Below the pieces are notes generated by a model. It searched no databases, was not told where the DNA came from, and saw nothing but the letters and a program-made list of their open reading frames with translations. Positions 9,302 through 18,339 of a stretch of 29,490 bases of DNA are shown in pieces. Numbering within the stretch: the stretch's first letter is position 1; each line of letters begins with the position of its first letter. The stretch is taken from the NCBI GenBank assembly GCA_024278775.1, contig JAJRSP010000127.1, forward strand, positions 1 through 29,490, written 5' to 3'. Origin of the DNA: Planctomycetota bacterium. Lineage in GTDB: Bacteria > Planctomycetota > Phycisphaerae > UBA1845. Both the position numbers and the translations under genes were made by a program.

Positions 9302-11974
9302 ATGCGCACTTTCTATCGTTATGTATCCATCGTTTCAGTGATTGTGCTGTGCGGTCACGGTGTGTCCCGCGCGCAGAGCGGCGCGTGCTGCCTCGGCGAT
9401 GGGACTTGTATCAGCACGGATCAACTAGGATGTGATTCGGTCGTGGGGGATTACGTGGGTGATGGTACGCTCTGCGATGTGGCCGGTTGTGTCGCCGCGT
9501 GCTGCTTCTCGGATAACACCTGCTCTTTGGAGACCCGCGACAATTGCGAAGCGCTGACCGGCACCTACCAGGGACCGGGGAGCACGTGTGAGCTTAACTG
9601 CGCCGCGGTGCTTCCGCCGATTTTCACCTATCAGGGGCAGCTCAAGGCGTTGGGTCGTCCGGTGGACGGCTTGATCGACATTCAACTGTCTCTCTGGACG
9701 ACGGCCAGGGGCGGGGATCAACTCGGCACCACGTTGACGCTGTTTGACACCGCCATCAACAACGGACTCTTCTCTGTGCCGGTCAACTTTCCGGCGGCCT
9801 TGTTCGATGGGGACAACCGATTTCTCGAAGTGGCCGTACGCAGTCCGGCGTGGGATGGGGTTGGTGTGGAGCCGGTCTATACGACGCTCTCGCCGAGGCA
9901 GTTGGTGACGTATGCGCCGCAGTCGCTCCAGACACGGGGGTTGTATGTAGATGATGCGGGTCAGATTGCGGTGGGGCATCGGGTTCCGGCCGAGTTGCTG
10001 GATCTGAAAGGGGCTAATAACCCGACGATTAAAATACAGGCCACGGACACCAGCGAAAAGGCTGGGCGTCTCTCTCTGCGATCTTCCAACGATCACGGTA
10101 TGGACATGTACTACGACACCTCGGGAACCCCCAGGATGACGTTTGAGACGGTGTTCTCCGGTGTGCCGACAACGAAAGTGATGACAATCAACCGAAGTTT
10201 ATCCGGCACGCAAGACCGCGTGGAGGTTAGTGGACGCATTCGATTGCGATCCTTTGATTTCGACGCACCAGGATCGGGTACGAACCTCGTGATCGGTCAT
10301 GTCTTGGCCGTAGCGCCCTCGTATTCGCCTGTCAACATGATGATCGACTACACGAAAAGCGGCAGCCTGGAATCTTCGGCACGGATTGAGTTCAGCGGAA
10401 ATGCCGACCCGAATGTCCATTGGGCTGATTTGAGGTTTCACACGCGAAGTGTCAGTGACGGGAACGTGATGGAACGGATGCGGATCACCGGAGGTGGCCG
10501 CGTCGGCATCGGTACGACCAGTCCGTCGGTGTCACTCGATGTGGTCGGAGAGATTCGAAGTAGCGGTGCGAGTGGCGGGCGTGTGACTGTCGTCGATCCG
10601 ACGAATCAGGCGGCTAACGTGAGTTTATCTTGGTTGAACGATGTCGCGCGACTTCGCGTCGGTGGCAGTGGCCCGGCCGCCCAGGGTGGTTTGGATATTC
10701 AGACCCAGGGCGATAAGAGTCTGATGCGGCTTCTCCACAACGGCAACGTGGGCATCGGCACGACGAGTCCGCAAAGTCTTCTGCAGGTCGGTGTGGGTGA
10801 CGAATCCAGTATTCGGTTGGGTTTGAATCCTCAGTTGGTCTTCTCCCGCGACGTAGCGAACCAGAAGTTCCGGATCCAGATCACGGGGAGCGGTTTCTCG
10901 GGGAAGGTATTGCAGCTTGGGCGCGATGATGGAGTGCATGACATTCTGCTCTCCGGTGACGTTAAGGTGAAGAGTGACATTCGTACGGTTAACGCCTCCG
11001 GTGCGACACGCGTGAGAATGGGCATCAGCACCTTCCAAAACCCGAGCAACCGCGACGACGATGGTGAGATCGAGGTCTTTGATGCCGCAGGACGAAAAAT
11101 GGTTCAGGTCGGACCCTCGCCCCTGATCAGTGGAGAGGTTTCCGGTCGAATTAAGTTGAACGGACCGAATTCAGGAAATGTTCTGGTCGGTAGTTCAGCA
11201 GTTGATAACGATCTGGGACTCGTGAGTATTTATGGCCGCTCGGGTGGATCGAGGGCGGCCATGTTTGTGACCTCTTCAGACAATGGCGAAATCACCGTTC
11301 GGGACAACGCGGGGCAAACTAGAGCGGGGATTCGGGTGAACATTTTCGGGCAGGGCGAGGTGTTTGGTGACGTCAAGTCCTTTTGCGTAGCCAATCCGAA
11401 AGACGCTTCGACGGATATCTGGTATGCCTCTCTCGAAGGACCGGAGGCGGGCGCCTACTACCGTGGAACGGCCACACTGCGCAACGGCCGCGCCACGATT
11501 ACCCTCCCCGATCACTTTTCCGATGTCTGTAGCCACACCTCGCTGACGGTACATCTCACTCCGAAATCCGCGGCTTCCAAGGGGCTTGCGTTTATGGGCA
11601 TGCAGAATGGCCAGGTAATCGTGGAGGAGCTCATGGGCGGAAAGGGGACGTACGAGTTCGACTACCTGCTCATCGACGTGCGATCGGGGCATGAGGGATT
11701 TCAGGTGATCCGGCCCACGCTTCGCGACAGCGCTTCGATTGCGGCCAGTGCCGGGTCGGTGCCACCCGCCAGCGTCAATTCCGCGGCCGTCAAGCCTGCA
11801 GTATCTCAAGCATCGGCGCGAAAAAGAACGGAAGCTCCAGGTCGTCCGGTGGCGACGCCCCCGAGCTCGCCCGACCGTACACCGATCGATGCGGCTTCGC
11901 TGCTCGCGCGGATCGAACGGTTGGAGTCCCTTTTGGCGCGGCAGCAAAGCCGAAAAGGGGGGGGGGCACGATGA
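9302..11974 (+). CDS. Secreted fibre-like surface protein with two Cys modules and VGIGTTSP motifs
   Basis: The product has 890 residues. I start it at ATG 9302 rather than 9278 because GAGGGGG (9286-9292) stands nine bases ahead and the new N-terminus is a signal peptide (core VSIVSVIVLCG). Two G-x-C-C modules follow (residues about 27-98). A TYQGQLKALGRP domain ending in YTTLSPRQLVTYAPQS (about 103-210) is a known N-terminal element of bacterial surface proteins. The centre carries two VGIGTTSP motifs 82 residues apart (401 and 483), typical of tail-fibre-like beta-helical repeats. A SLEGPEAGAYYRGTA domain (about 709-800) precedes a low-complexity Ser/Pro/Ala tail and a short coiled coil (LLARIERLESLLARQQ). 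It probably forms a trimeric or fibrous surface structure. Its TGA overlaps the next start as ATGA, and ten G lie just before it. Confidence 0.85.
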   Translation: MRTFYRYVSIVSVIVLCGHGVSRAQSGACCLGDGTCISTDQLGCDSVVGDYVGDGTLCDVAGCVAACCFSDNTCSLETRDNCEALTGTYQGPGSTCELNCAAVLPPIFTYQGQLKALGRPVDGLIDIQLSLWTTARGGDQLGTTLTLFDTAINNGLFSVPVNFPAALFDGDNRFLEVAVRSPAWDGVGVEPVYTTLSPRQLVTYAPQSLQTRGLYVDDAGQIAVGHRVPAELLDLKGANNPTIKIQATDTSEKAGRLSLRSSNDHGMDMYYDTSGTPRMTFETVFSGVPTTKVMTINRSLSGTQDRVEVSGRIRLRSFDFDAPGSGTNLVIGHVLAVAPSYSPVNMMIDYTKSGSLESSARIEFSGNADPNVHWADLRFHTRSVSDGNVMERMRITGGGRVGIGTTSPSVSLDVVGEIRSSGASGGRVTVVDPTNQAANVSLSWLNDVARLRVGGSGPAAQGGLDIQTQGDKSLMRLLHNGNVGIGTTSPQSLLQVGVGDESSIRLGLNPQLVFSRDVANQKFRIQITGSGFSGKVLQLGRDDGVHDILLSGDVKVKSDIRTVNASGATRVRMGISTFQNPSNRDDDGEIEVFDAAGRKMVQVGPSPLISGEVSGRIKLNGPNSGNVLVGSSAVDNDLGLVSIYGRSGGSRAAMFVTSSDNGEITVRDNAGQTRAGIRVNIFGQGEVFGDVKSFCVANPKDASTDIWYASLEGPEAGAYYRGTATLRNGRATITLPDHFSDVCSHTSLTVHLTPKSAASKGLAFMGMQNGQVIVEELMGGKGTYEFDYLLIDVRSGHEGFQVIRPTLRDSASIAASAGSVPPASVNSAAVKPAVSQASARKRTEAPGRPVATPPSSPDRTPIDAASLLARIERLESLLARQQSRKGGGAR
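11957..11966 (+). repeat. Homopolymer of ten G at the end of the fibre-like gene
   Basis: In frame it encodes three Gly codons and the G of an Ala codon, just before CGA-TGA. It also lies 4 bases before the start of the next gene, where it can act as a ribosome binding site. Such tracts slip readily during replication and are also error-prone in assemblies. Confidence 0.9.
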
Positions 11975-12396
11975 GGCGATCCGGCGCCAAAGTGATTGCG
12001 TGGCTGGTAGCGATTGCGATCGGTTTTTTCGGACACACGCTTAGCGGTGGGCCGCCGCAGTTTGCCATCAGTCGCTCCACCATGGACGGTGGGGGTGTGA
12101 TGCAAAGCGTCGGCGGTGACTTCGAGCTTTCGGGAACGATTGGGCAGCCCGACACGGGCGTGATGACCGGCGGTGGGTTCGCGCTGGCCGGTGGCTTTTG
12201 GTTCGGCCTCGCCCCTACGGATTGCAACGAAGACGGCCTTGTGAACGGGTTCGATCATGAATTTTTTTCGGTGTGCATGTGGGGACCGGGCTTTGGTATT
12301 GATGCGGCTCCGTGTCCCTGTTTTGATACCGACGCCGACGGCAGCATTACGCTGAAAGACTTTGCCAGGCTACAGCAAGAGTACGTCGGACCGTAA
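11971..12396 (+). CDS. Small secreted protein with GGGFALAGGFW motif and dockerin-type end
   Basis: The product has 141 residues. Its start overlaps the stop of the fibre-like gene in an ATGA, so the two are probably translationally coupled. A basic N-terminus and hydrophobic core (VIAWLVAIAIGFFG) form a signal peptide (residues 1-26). The middle part reads FAISRSTMDGGG, FELSGTIGQPDTG and GGGFALAGGFWFG, a short beta-rich motif seen in many exported Planctomycetota proteins. The C-terminus has calcium-loop-like segments, DCNEDGLVNGFD and DTDADGSITLKD, the pattern of a dockerin pair. It is probably an exported partner of the fibre-like protein. The exact role is unknown. Confidence 0.8.
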   Translation: MRRSGAKVIAWLVAIAIGFFGHTLSGGPPQFAISRSTMDGGGVMQSVGGDFELSGTIGQPDTGVMTGGGFALAGGFWFGLAPTDCNEDGLVNGFDHEFFSVCMWGPGFGIDAAPCPCFDTDADGSITLKDFARLQQEYVGP

Positions 12397-12453
12397 GGTA
12401 GAGGTGGGTGCAAGACACTTTTGGCGCGTCACCCTGTTCGATCGTTTGAGCTG

Positions 12454-15400
12454 CTACTCCGGCGGGCACGCCGGGAGCGAGCGGCCGTTCCACGGGGTAA
12501 ACGAGCCGGCCCCGTTGAGTAGGTCGATGACGGCGAGGATGTCGGGCGCGCCGCACATATCGCTTCGATCCACGTCGCACTGCCAGATCGGCATGGACGG
12601 TGCCCATATTCCGTTGAGGTTGTCGATGATGGCCAGGATATCGGGCGGTCCGCTCTGGCCGTCATGATCCGCGTCACCCGGGAGATAACCCAGGCAGACC
12701 CGCGTGCAACTCGCCTTGTGGGTGAGCACCGTTCGTGCGCCGGGTTCGATTCGGTCGTCGAGCGTGAGCTCCACGGTATCCGCATTGACGAGTGTCAAGA
12801 GCGCGATGTGTGGCGCGATGCCGTCACCACCGAGCTCCGTCACGGCGAAATCGCCGGCGACTGCCGACGACGCGTCACCCGAAAGTGTGATTTGAACGGT
12901 ACTCCAGCCGAAGCGCCCGCCTCCGTCTTGGTTCGTCGGGATCCGTGCGTCGATGGCACCGGTGGGTGGCATGCTCGCCACGATCGTGAGGGTACCTTCG
13001 CAGGCGTCACCGACGCCGTTTCCGTCGCTGTCCATTTGGTCCGCATTGGCCAGGCACGCGCAGTTGTCGCACGCATCACCCGGTCCGTCGCCGTCGAAGT
13101 CCTCCTGGTTGGTGTTAAAGAGGTCGGGGCAGTTGTCGCAGAGTTGTCCGACACCGTCGCCGTCGCTGTCGGCCTGCAAGTCATTGTCGAGCAGTGGGCA
13201 GTTATCGCAGGCGTTTCCCAAGGTGTCTGTGTCGTCGTTCGCCTGGTTCGTGTTGGCTACGGCCGGGCAGTTGTCGCAGAGGTCACCAACACCGTCGCGG
13301 TCTCCGTCCGTTTGGTCTGGGTTCTCGACCAGCATGCAGTTGTCGCATGCGTCACCCACGCCGTCGTTGTCACCGTCGGTCTGATTGAAGTTGGGTACGT
13401 CGACACAATTATCCGCGTTGTCAGGGATGTTGTCGTTGTCCGCATCGGGGAACGGAAGGTAGGTGACGGTATACGATCCCGTCGTTTCAATATCGACAAT
13501 GTGGAGGAAGTCTTCCACATAATCCGGATCGTCCGGAGGGCGCACAAAGCGGTGCGTTTGCCATGCGTTGGTATCAAGCTGAATGACCCGCCCATCAGAC
13601 CGCACCACGCTGGCTAGCTTGAAAAGATTGGTGCTCGGCTCATCCAGGCGGATGTAGGCCCAGCCGGCGGGCGTGGTGGGCGTGGTCACCTGCACGACCA
13701 GATCATTCCCCGTGGGGGGTGCGTCGATGACCGCATCGATGACAGCCGTTACCGGTAGCACCGCGCCGTCACTGCCGTGAATCGTGTCGGCCATTCGAAA
13801 CATGTCGGCCACGTCGTTCGTTAGAAAATCGGGTAACCCGTCATCCGCCGGCACATCTACGTTGACCGCATGAATCATTTCGAATATGTCGACGCTGTTA
13901 ATCAGCGACAGCCGCGGATCGCCCAGCCCGGTGACGTGCTCAAAGGTAGCGGCGTATTCCACGAACTGCCCCTCTAGCGTCGAGGTCATCAGCCAGCGTG
14001 CCAACTGCGTGGCACCCGGCGCGATCGTACCCAGATTCACCGTGAGCGATGGCGATACTGGGTTCACGCCGACATGCGCGCCGATGATCGAGAAGTCGAT
14101 CAGCAGGCCACGATCGTTCTCGATGATCTCCGGTTGCGCCGACGTGATACGCATGTTCACAGCCTCTCCCGCGCCGCTGTTTTGTACGATCACGCCCAAG
14201 GAAAACGGCACCGCCGGTTCGATCTCCGGCGTGAACGGGTCATCACTGTAAACGATACGTTCGAGGAAGTAGTCGAGGTCGAGCTGCGCGCTGGGCATCA
14301 CGGTAATCTCAGCGGGAAACAGTGGTACGGTGATGAGGCTTCCGTTGAGTTCGTAGGTCAGCTCGCCACTAATGCGGTAGAGGGTCGGCTGCGTTGGCGC
14401 GGCGTCGCTGGTGGGAATGATGAGCCAACTGGCCGAAGCGGACGACACAGGACCGAGGGAAGCCGTTCCATCCACGGCGGGGAGTCCCGTGACGTCCGGA
14501 GCGGGAACGCCGAAGAGTGAGTCCGCCGGAGTACCGTTTTCATCCTTGATAAACAGTGTGACGGATACCGCGTCCAGCGAGTCGACATCACTGGCGTTTT
14601 CCAACTCGAAGACCGCAGAGAACGCCGAACGCGAGATTACGGCCTCTTGTTCGATGCGAATACGCACGCGGGCGCAGATGCCGTCCTCGGGGGCTGCGAC
14701 GCGCCCGCCGCTAGACTGCTGTGATCCCGTTTGAGGCGGGAACGCCGGTTGTTTCGCCAGCGCGAGCACCTCCAATGCGTTGTAAAGACCTGCGAGCATT
14801 TCATCGAAGCCCTCGGCCGCGTTGGCCGCTTCCGCGTCCAACGCGTCGCTCATGAGCTGATCCATACGGTCGCGGGCGATGAAGTCCGTGCTCATCCCCA
14901 CGGGCACGTCGTTTACGGAAAAGATTCCCAGAGCTTCATACTCCAACGTGCGGTTCCAGCGGTCAAGAAACAGTTCGGCGTCCGCCACAGTGCGGTGACT
15001 TGGAAGTGGAAGCCCGAGCAACTGGGCCCGCTCCGCGGCGGAGACGCTGGCTCCCCCATCGGTGTTGTCGTCGGTGGCCGCATCGAACGCGCTGATCCAG
15101 TCGTTGAGGGTTTCGGTATCGGCGTCTGTGGGGGCGCGTAGCCAATTGGTATCGCCGAAGGGCTCAGCCAGCGCGTTCACCATGGCGGAGACGCGGTTGA
15201 TGTGCGTCGTGAGATTAAGCACCAAGCCGTCTTTCGCCTCCGCGATCAATGGATCCAACGGTGGTCCCACGGCCGCGATCTGACCGGCGGGGCAATTGGG
15301 ATTCTTGTAGCTCGGATCCGTTGGGTCGCAGTCACAGGCGCAGGGTATGGTTTGGACACAATCGTAAAGGTTGACGGCCGGGCCCAGGAACGGGCCCACG

Positions 15401-18234
15401 TGCTTTATGGCACCGGCCACGCAACCCTTTAGCGCACCGATGGCGCACTTTTGGAAGCCGGCTGCAGAGTTGGGTCCGCCGCAGTTCTGCGCCAGCGCCA
15501 GGGGACAACCGAACGGCGTAAACCCGATAAAGCAAGACGCGATTGCCGCCGGGCATTCCGGGCCACTGCAACTGCTGCAAGGTATGGGCTCGCTAAAGAT
15601 TGGCACTCCAGTCGGAATATCTGCCGTGCAACCGTCACACGGGGGAGGAAATGGAAATCCACTGCCGCCACCACCCGCGCAGTTACCGGTCGGGATCGCA
15701 AAGAACACCGGAACGGAGTAGGAACGTCTGATGCCACAGACCAACGAGTAAACCGCTTCAAACCGAATCCCCACACAGGGGGCGGTGCCGGCTACCGCCG
15801 CCGGTGAAAAGAACTTATTGCGGATGACGACTGGGATGGTGACGGACGTTTGCGCCGGCAAATCGCCGATGTCGGTCACGAGCGGCGTGATTTCGTATTG
15901 CGGATGATCAAAAACATTGAGCTGGGCGGCGTCTGCGGTAATCAACCCGTGGTTGGTAATGGTGAAATCAACCTGCATCGTTTCGCCCTGCATGAGACGC
16001 AGGTCCACCGATGCGGGCTCGATGGTAATCACCGGTGCCGGCACGGTGGTTTGAAAAACCGCCTCGATTGAAATCAGATATTCATCTTCAAACGTTGTCG
16101 GAAAGACACTCCAGGAATAGTTGACCAACTGACGCGTGAGAAACGTCTCCAACTCGCGCGTCTGACCGCCGGAAACCAGGACGGTACCACGGAAGCTGCC
16201 GTGTTCCGGTGCGGTGACCTCCACGTCGTAATACGCCTCCGTCAGCCCGGGGAACAGCGCGAACCCGCTCGCGTCCGTCTGACCCGAGGTCACCACGGCA
16301 CCAGTGAGCACGTCCCGCACCGTCACGGACGCACCAGTCACTGGCGGGGTGTCCACAGCCCAATAGGTGAACTCATCCGTTGCGTACACATTCAGGTTGC
16401 CCGTCGCCGTGGATATCGCATTGAAGGTGAAGGGAACATTCAGCATGGTGGTGGGGTCGCTAACGATGACAGCGCCCGTGTAAGGACCGAGTGGGAGATC
16501 GACAGCCGGTGCGAGCCGCAGGGTAATGACGGTCGATTCGCCAATGTTCAACGGTGCCAACGGCTGCGCGCTGGAGACGCTCAGCCAGGGAAGCCCCGGC
16601 GTATCGACCGTGATCGGTCCTGTGGCCAGCCCACCGACATTGGTTATCGTGAAGTCCACAAATGTCTGTCCGCCGCGTACCATGCCGTCCGACAAGGCGG
16701 TTGGAGTTGCTTCCAATACTGGTGCCGCCAGTCGGACGTCTAACGCCAACTCGAATGTTTCCGCGGCACCCTCCGCGGAGGTGATAGCCACCTGAACCAC
16801 ATCTTGAGAGGCCGCATCCGCCTGCGTGTCAATGGTGTAGCTGAGCACGCCCGCTTCTAATGGCGCGAGCGCGATCGGCGCGGTGACACCGACGGTCACG
16901 TTGGCTGGTGCGCCGGACACGCTTGCCGATATCCCAGCCAGGGGCGTGTCACCCAGGTTGCGAAGCGTCACCGCTCCCGCGACCTGCTCCCCTGCGACGA
17001 TCTGGAGAAGTTCACTATCCGGCTCGGCCTGAATCCCAACGAGAATAAAAGAGTCTTGCGGGACGCTGGGATCTTCGGTCACCAACGGGTGATCGGCGAA
17101 AACCGTATACGCGCCAGCCTCGCCCGGTGCGGGATCAAACACGAACGCAAATGCGCCGCTCGCGTCTGTCACCGGGAAGAACTCTCGCCGGGTGTTTTTG
17201 AGGCGAATCCTCACGGCCACTTGGACTTGCGGTGCGGGATCAAGAGTGTCAAGCCAGAACGCCGTCCCGCTGATTACGACGGAGGTACCGGCCTGGGCGA
17301 CATCGACGCTCGCTGTGACGGTGGCACCGTAGTCGATGCCGGCTCCGTTCATCGTGGTGAAAGCGAGGTTGTTGTCGTCGGCGTCCGCCTCTTCGAGAGC
17401 CAGGTCCGCATCCGCCACCACGAAAAGGTGATACAGCCCCGGCGTGGCAGTGAACGTGAACACCTCCGCACGACTGTAGGTCTCACCGATGGCCAGAGGC
17501 CCGTCGAAGCTGTACACGCGAAGCTCCGTGTCTCCGCCAAGTTGGTCGTCGTCCGACAGGAAAACGCGATCAACCCAACTTCCCGTTGCGACGTCGTCGC
17601 CGGTATTGGTGACGCTATAGGCGAGGGTGAAGGGCTCGCCCGCTCGGACTTCGGACGGCGCGGATAACGACGTCACCTGGAGATCGGGCGTGGGCGCATA
17701 CACGCTGAACTCACGCGATATCGTGTCGGTGGCGGTCAGGGCGGGCGGCGGTTCGTTGCTCACGCTGAATTCACGCGAGACGGCGTCGGTCGAGACCCAG
17801 ACAGCCAGCACTTCGTTGCTCACGCTGAACTCGCGGGAGGCGGCATCGGTGATGACGATGGGGGCCGTTGGTTGATTGAAGAGGGAAATCTCGCGTGACA
17901 CTGCATCGACAGTGGCGGGCGGCGTCGAGGACTGGTTGAAGAGGCTGATTGCGCGACTGATGGCATCGGCCATGCCCGCGCCGGCGGTCGACTCGTTTCT
18001 GAGGCTCCACTCACGTGACACCGCATCGGAAAACGAGAACGGCTCCGTTGTGTGGTTATTAACCACGAATTCGCGGGTCGACCAGTCAGTTATTACGAAT
18101 GGAAGAGGCGCAGCGACGCCGGGAGTGGCCCCCGCGGCTTGATCGGGGAACACACCAGGCACAAACGACGGTGCGGCGAGCGCAACCGCCGTGAGCAGCA
18201 CAAGGCTCAGCCACCTTTTCGTTAGCGAAGTCAT
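12454..18234 (-). CDS. Giant secreted adhesin-like protein: 20-residue repeats, CARDB, TSP3 repeats, dockerin
   Basis: The product has 1926 residues. A signal peptide (1-20, core LSLVLLTAVALAA) is followed by seven 20-residue repeats with core DAVSREFSVSN (44-183) and a CARDB-like domain (about 183-295: LQVTSLSAPSEVRAGEPF, then VADADLALEEADADDNN). Further Ig-like and carboxypeptidase-regulatory-like segments lie at about 300-830 (for example SVTVRDVLTGAVVTSGQ near 640). A Cys-rich hydrophobic region spans about 835-980. A helical part (about 1010-1170) contains RWNRTLEYEALGIFSVNDVP. More beta domains follow, then thrombospondin type 3 repeats (about 1596-1747) and a dockerin-type end (DADHDGQSGPPD, DVDRSDMCGAPD, about 1851-1926). 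The TSP3 and dockerin parts should bind calcium. It is probably a long cell-surface or matrix protein. The ribosome binding site is weak. It lies 105 bases downstream of the glycine-rich gene and may share its transcript. Confidence 0.85.
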   Translation of the reverse strand: MTSLTKRWLSLVLLTAVALAAPSFVPGVFPDQAAGATPGVAAPLPFVITDWSTREFVVNNHTTEPFSFSDAVSREWSLRNESTAGAGMADAISRAISLFNQSSTPPATVDAVSREISLFNQPTAPIVITDAASREFSVSNEVLAVWVSTDAVSREFSVSNEPPPALTATDTISREFSVYAPTPDLQVTSLSAPSEVRAGEPFTLAYSVTNTGDDVATGSWVDRVFLSDDDQLGGDTELRVYSFDGPLAIGETYSRAEVFTFTATPGLYHLFVVADADLALEEADADDNNLAFTTMNGAGIDYGATVTASVDVAQAGTSVVISGTAFWLDTLDPAPQVQVAVRIRLKNTRREFFPVTDASGAFAFVFDPAPGEAGAYTVFADHPLVTEDPSVPQDSFILVGIQAEPDSELLQIVAGEQVAGAVTLRNLGDTPLAGISASVSGAPANVTVGVTAPIALAPLEAGVLSYTIDTQADAASQDVVQVAITSAEGAAETFELALDVRLAAPVLEATPTALSDGMVRGGQTFVDFTITNVGGLATGPITVDTPGLPWLSVSSAQPLAPLNIGESTVITLRLAPAVDLPLGPYTGAVIVSDPTTMLNVPFTFNAISTATGNLNVYATDEFTYWAVDTPPVTGASVTVRDVLTGAVVTSGQTDASGFALFPGLTEAYYDVEVTAPEHGSFRGTVLVSGGQTRELETFLTRQLVNYSWSVFPTTFEDEYLISIEAVFQTTVPAPVITIEPASVDLRLMQGETMQVDFTITNHGLITADAAQLNVFDHPQYEITPLVTDIGDLPAQTSVTIPVVIRNKFFSPAAVAGTAPCVGIRFEAVYSLVCGIRRSYSVPVFFAIPTGNCAGGGGSGFPFPPPCDGCTADIPTGVPIFSEPIPCSSCSGPECPAAIASCFIGFTPFGCPLALAQNCGGPNSAAGFQKCAIGALKGCVAGAIKHVGPFLGPAVNLYDCVQTIPCACDCDPTDPSYKNPNCPAGQIAAVGPPLDPLIAEAKDGLVLNLTTHINRVSAMVNALAEPFGDTNWLRAPTDADTETLNDWISAFDAATDDNTDGGASVSAAERAQLLGLPLPSHRTVADAELFLDRWNRTLEYEALGIFSVNDVPVGMSTDFIARDRMDQLMSDALDAEAANAAEGFDEMLAGLYNALEVLALAKQPAFPPQTGSQQSSGGRVAAPEDGICARVRIRIEQEAVISRSAFSAVFELENASDVDSLDAVSVTLFIKDENGTPADSLFGVPAPDVTGLPAVDGTASLGPVSSASASWLIIPTSDAAPTQPTLYRISGELTYELNGSLITVPLFPAEITVMPSAQLDLDYFLERIVYSDDPFTPEIEPAVPFSLGVIVQNSGAGEAVNMRITSAQPEIIENDRGLLIDFSIIGAHVGVNPVSPSLTVNLGTIAPGATQLARWLMTSTLEGQFVEYAATFEHVTGLGDPRLSLINSVDIFEMIHAVNVDVPADDGLPDFLTNDVADMFRMADTIHGSDGAVLPVTAVIDAVIDAPPTGNDLVVQVTTPTTPAGWAYIRLDEPSTNLFKLASVVRSDGRVIQLDTNAWQTHRFVRPPDDPDYVEDFLHIVDIETTGSYTVTYLPFPDADNDNIPDNADNCVDVPNFNQTDGDNDGVGDACDNCMLVENPDQTDGDRDGVGDLCDNCPAVANTNQANDDTDTLGNACDNCPLLDNDLQADSDGDGVGQLCDNCPDLFNTNQEDFDGDGPGDACDNCACLANADQMDSDGNGVGDACEGTLTIVASMPPTGAIDARIPTNQDGGGRFGWSTVQITLSGDASSAVAGDFAVTELGGDGIAPHIALLTLVNADTVELTLDDRIEPGARTVLTHKASCTRVCLGYLPGDADHDGQSGPPDILAIIDNLNGIWAPSMPIWQCDVDRSDMCGAPDILAVIDLLNGAGSFTPWNGRSLPACPPE
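12994..13449 (-). repeat. Array of about six thrombospondin type 3 calcium-binding repeats
   Basis: The encoded repeats read D-x-D-x-D-G-V-G-D-x-C-D-N-C-P with a spacing near 24 residues (DGDNDGVGDACDNC, DGDRDGVGDLCDNC, DSDGDGVGQLCDNC and others). This is the classic TSP3 pattern of the OmpA/adhesin type, in which Asp side chains bind calcium and Cys pairs form disulfides. Confidence 0.9.
17686..18105 (-). repeat. Seven tandem 60-base (20-residue) repeats in the giant adhesin
   Basis: The conserved Asp falls at residues 50, 70, 90, 110, 130, 150 and 170, an exact period of 20. The core is D-[AT]-[VI]-S-R-[EA]-[FIW]-S-[VL]-x-N, for example DAVSREFSVSN and DAVSREISLFN; the first unit is degenerate (DWSTREFVVNN). 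At DNA level the period is exactly 60 bases with no length variation. Copies 5-7 are the most alike. Confidence 0.9.
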
Positions 18235-18300
18235 GTCCGAATTCCGATTCGAGGCCCAGTCGTTACCCGTCTGGCACGGAAGAGGATCGCACCGGCGATG

Positions 18301-18323
18301 TCGCGTGAATGCATTGCACGCGA
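18301..18323. repeat. Inverted repeat between the two minus-strand surface genes
   Basis: TCGCGTG (18301-18307) pairs with CACGCGA (18317-18323) around nine bases. No T run follows on the minus strand, so it may be an operator or a processing hairpin rather than a terminator. Confidence 0.35.
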
Positions 18324-18339
18324 GCCCGGTGGTCTGCTT

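Noticed and set aside
12664..13617. A 317-codon plus-strand frame opposite the adhesin's TSP3 and dockerin region
   Set aside because: The minus strand encodes clear TSP3 repeats there; the plus frame is a Val/Arg-rich shadow of the periodic codons.
17686..18105. Regular 60-base spacing that could suggest a CRISPR array
   Set aside because: The periodic units are in-frame coding repeats with diverged sequence throughout, not identical repeats separated by unique spacers.
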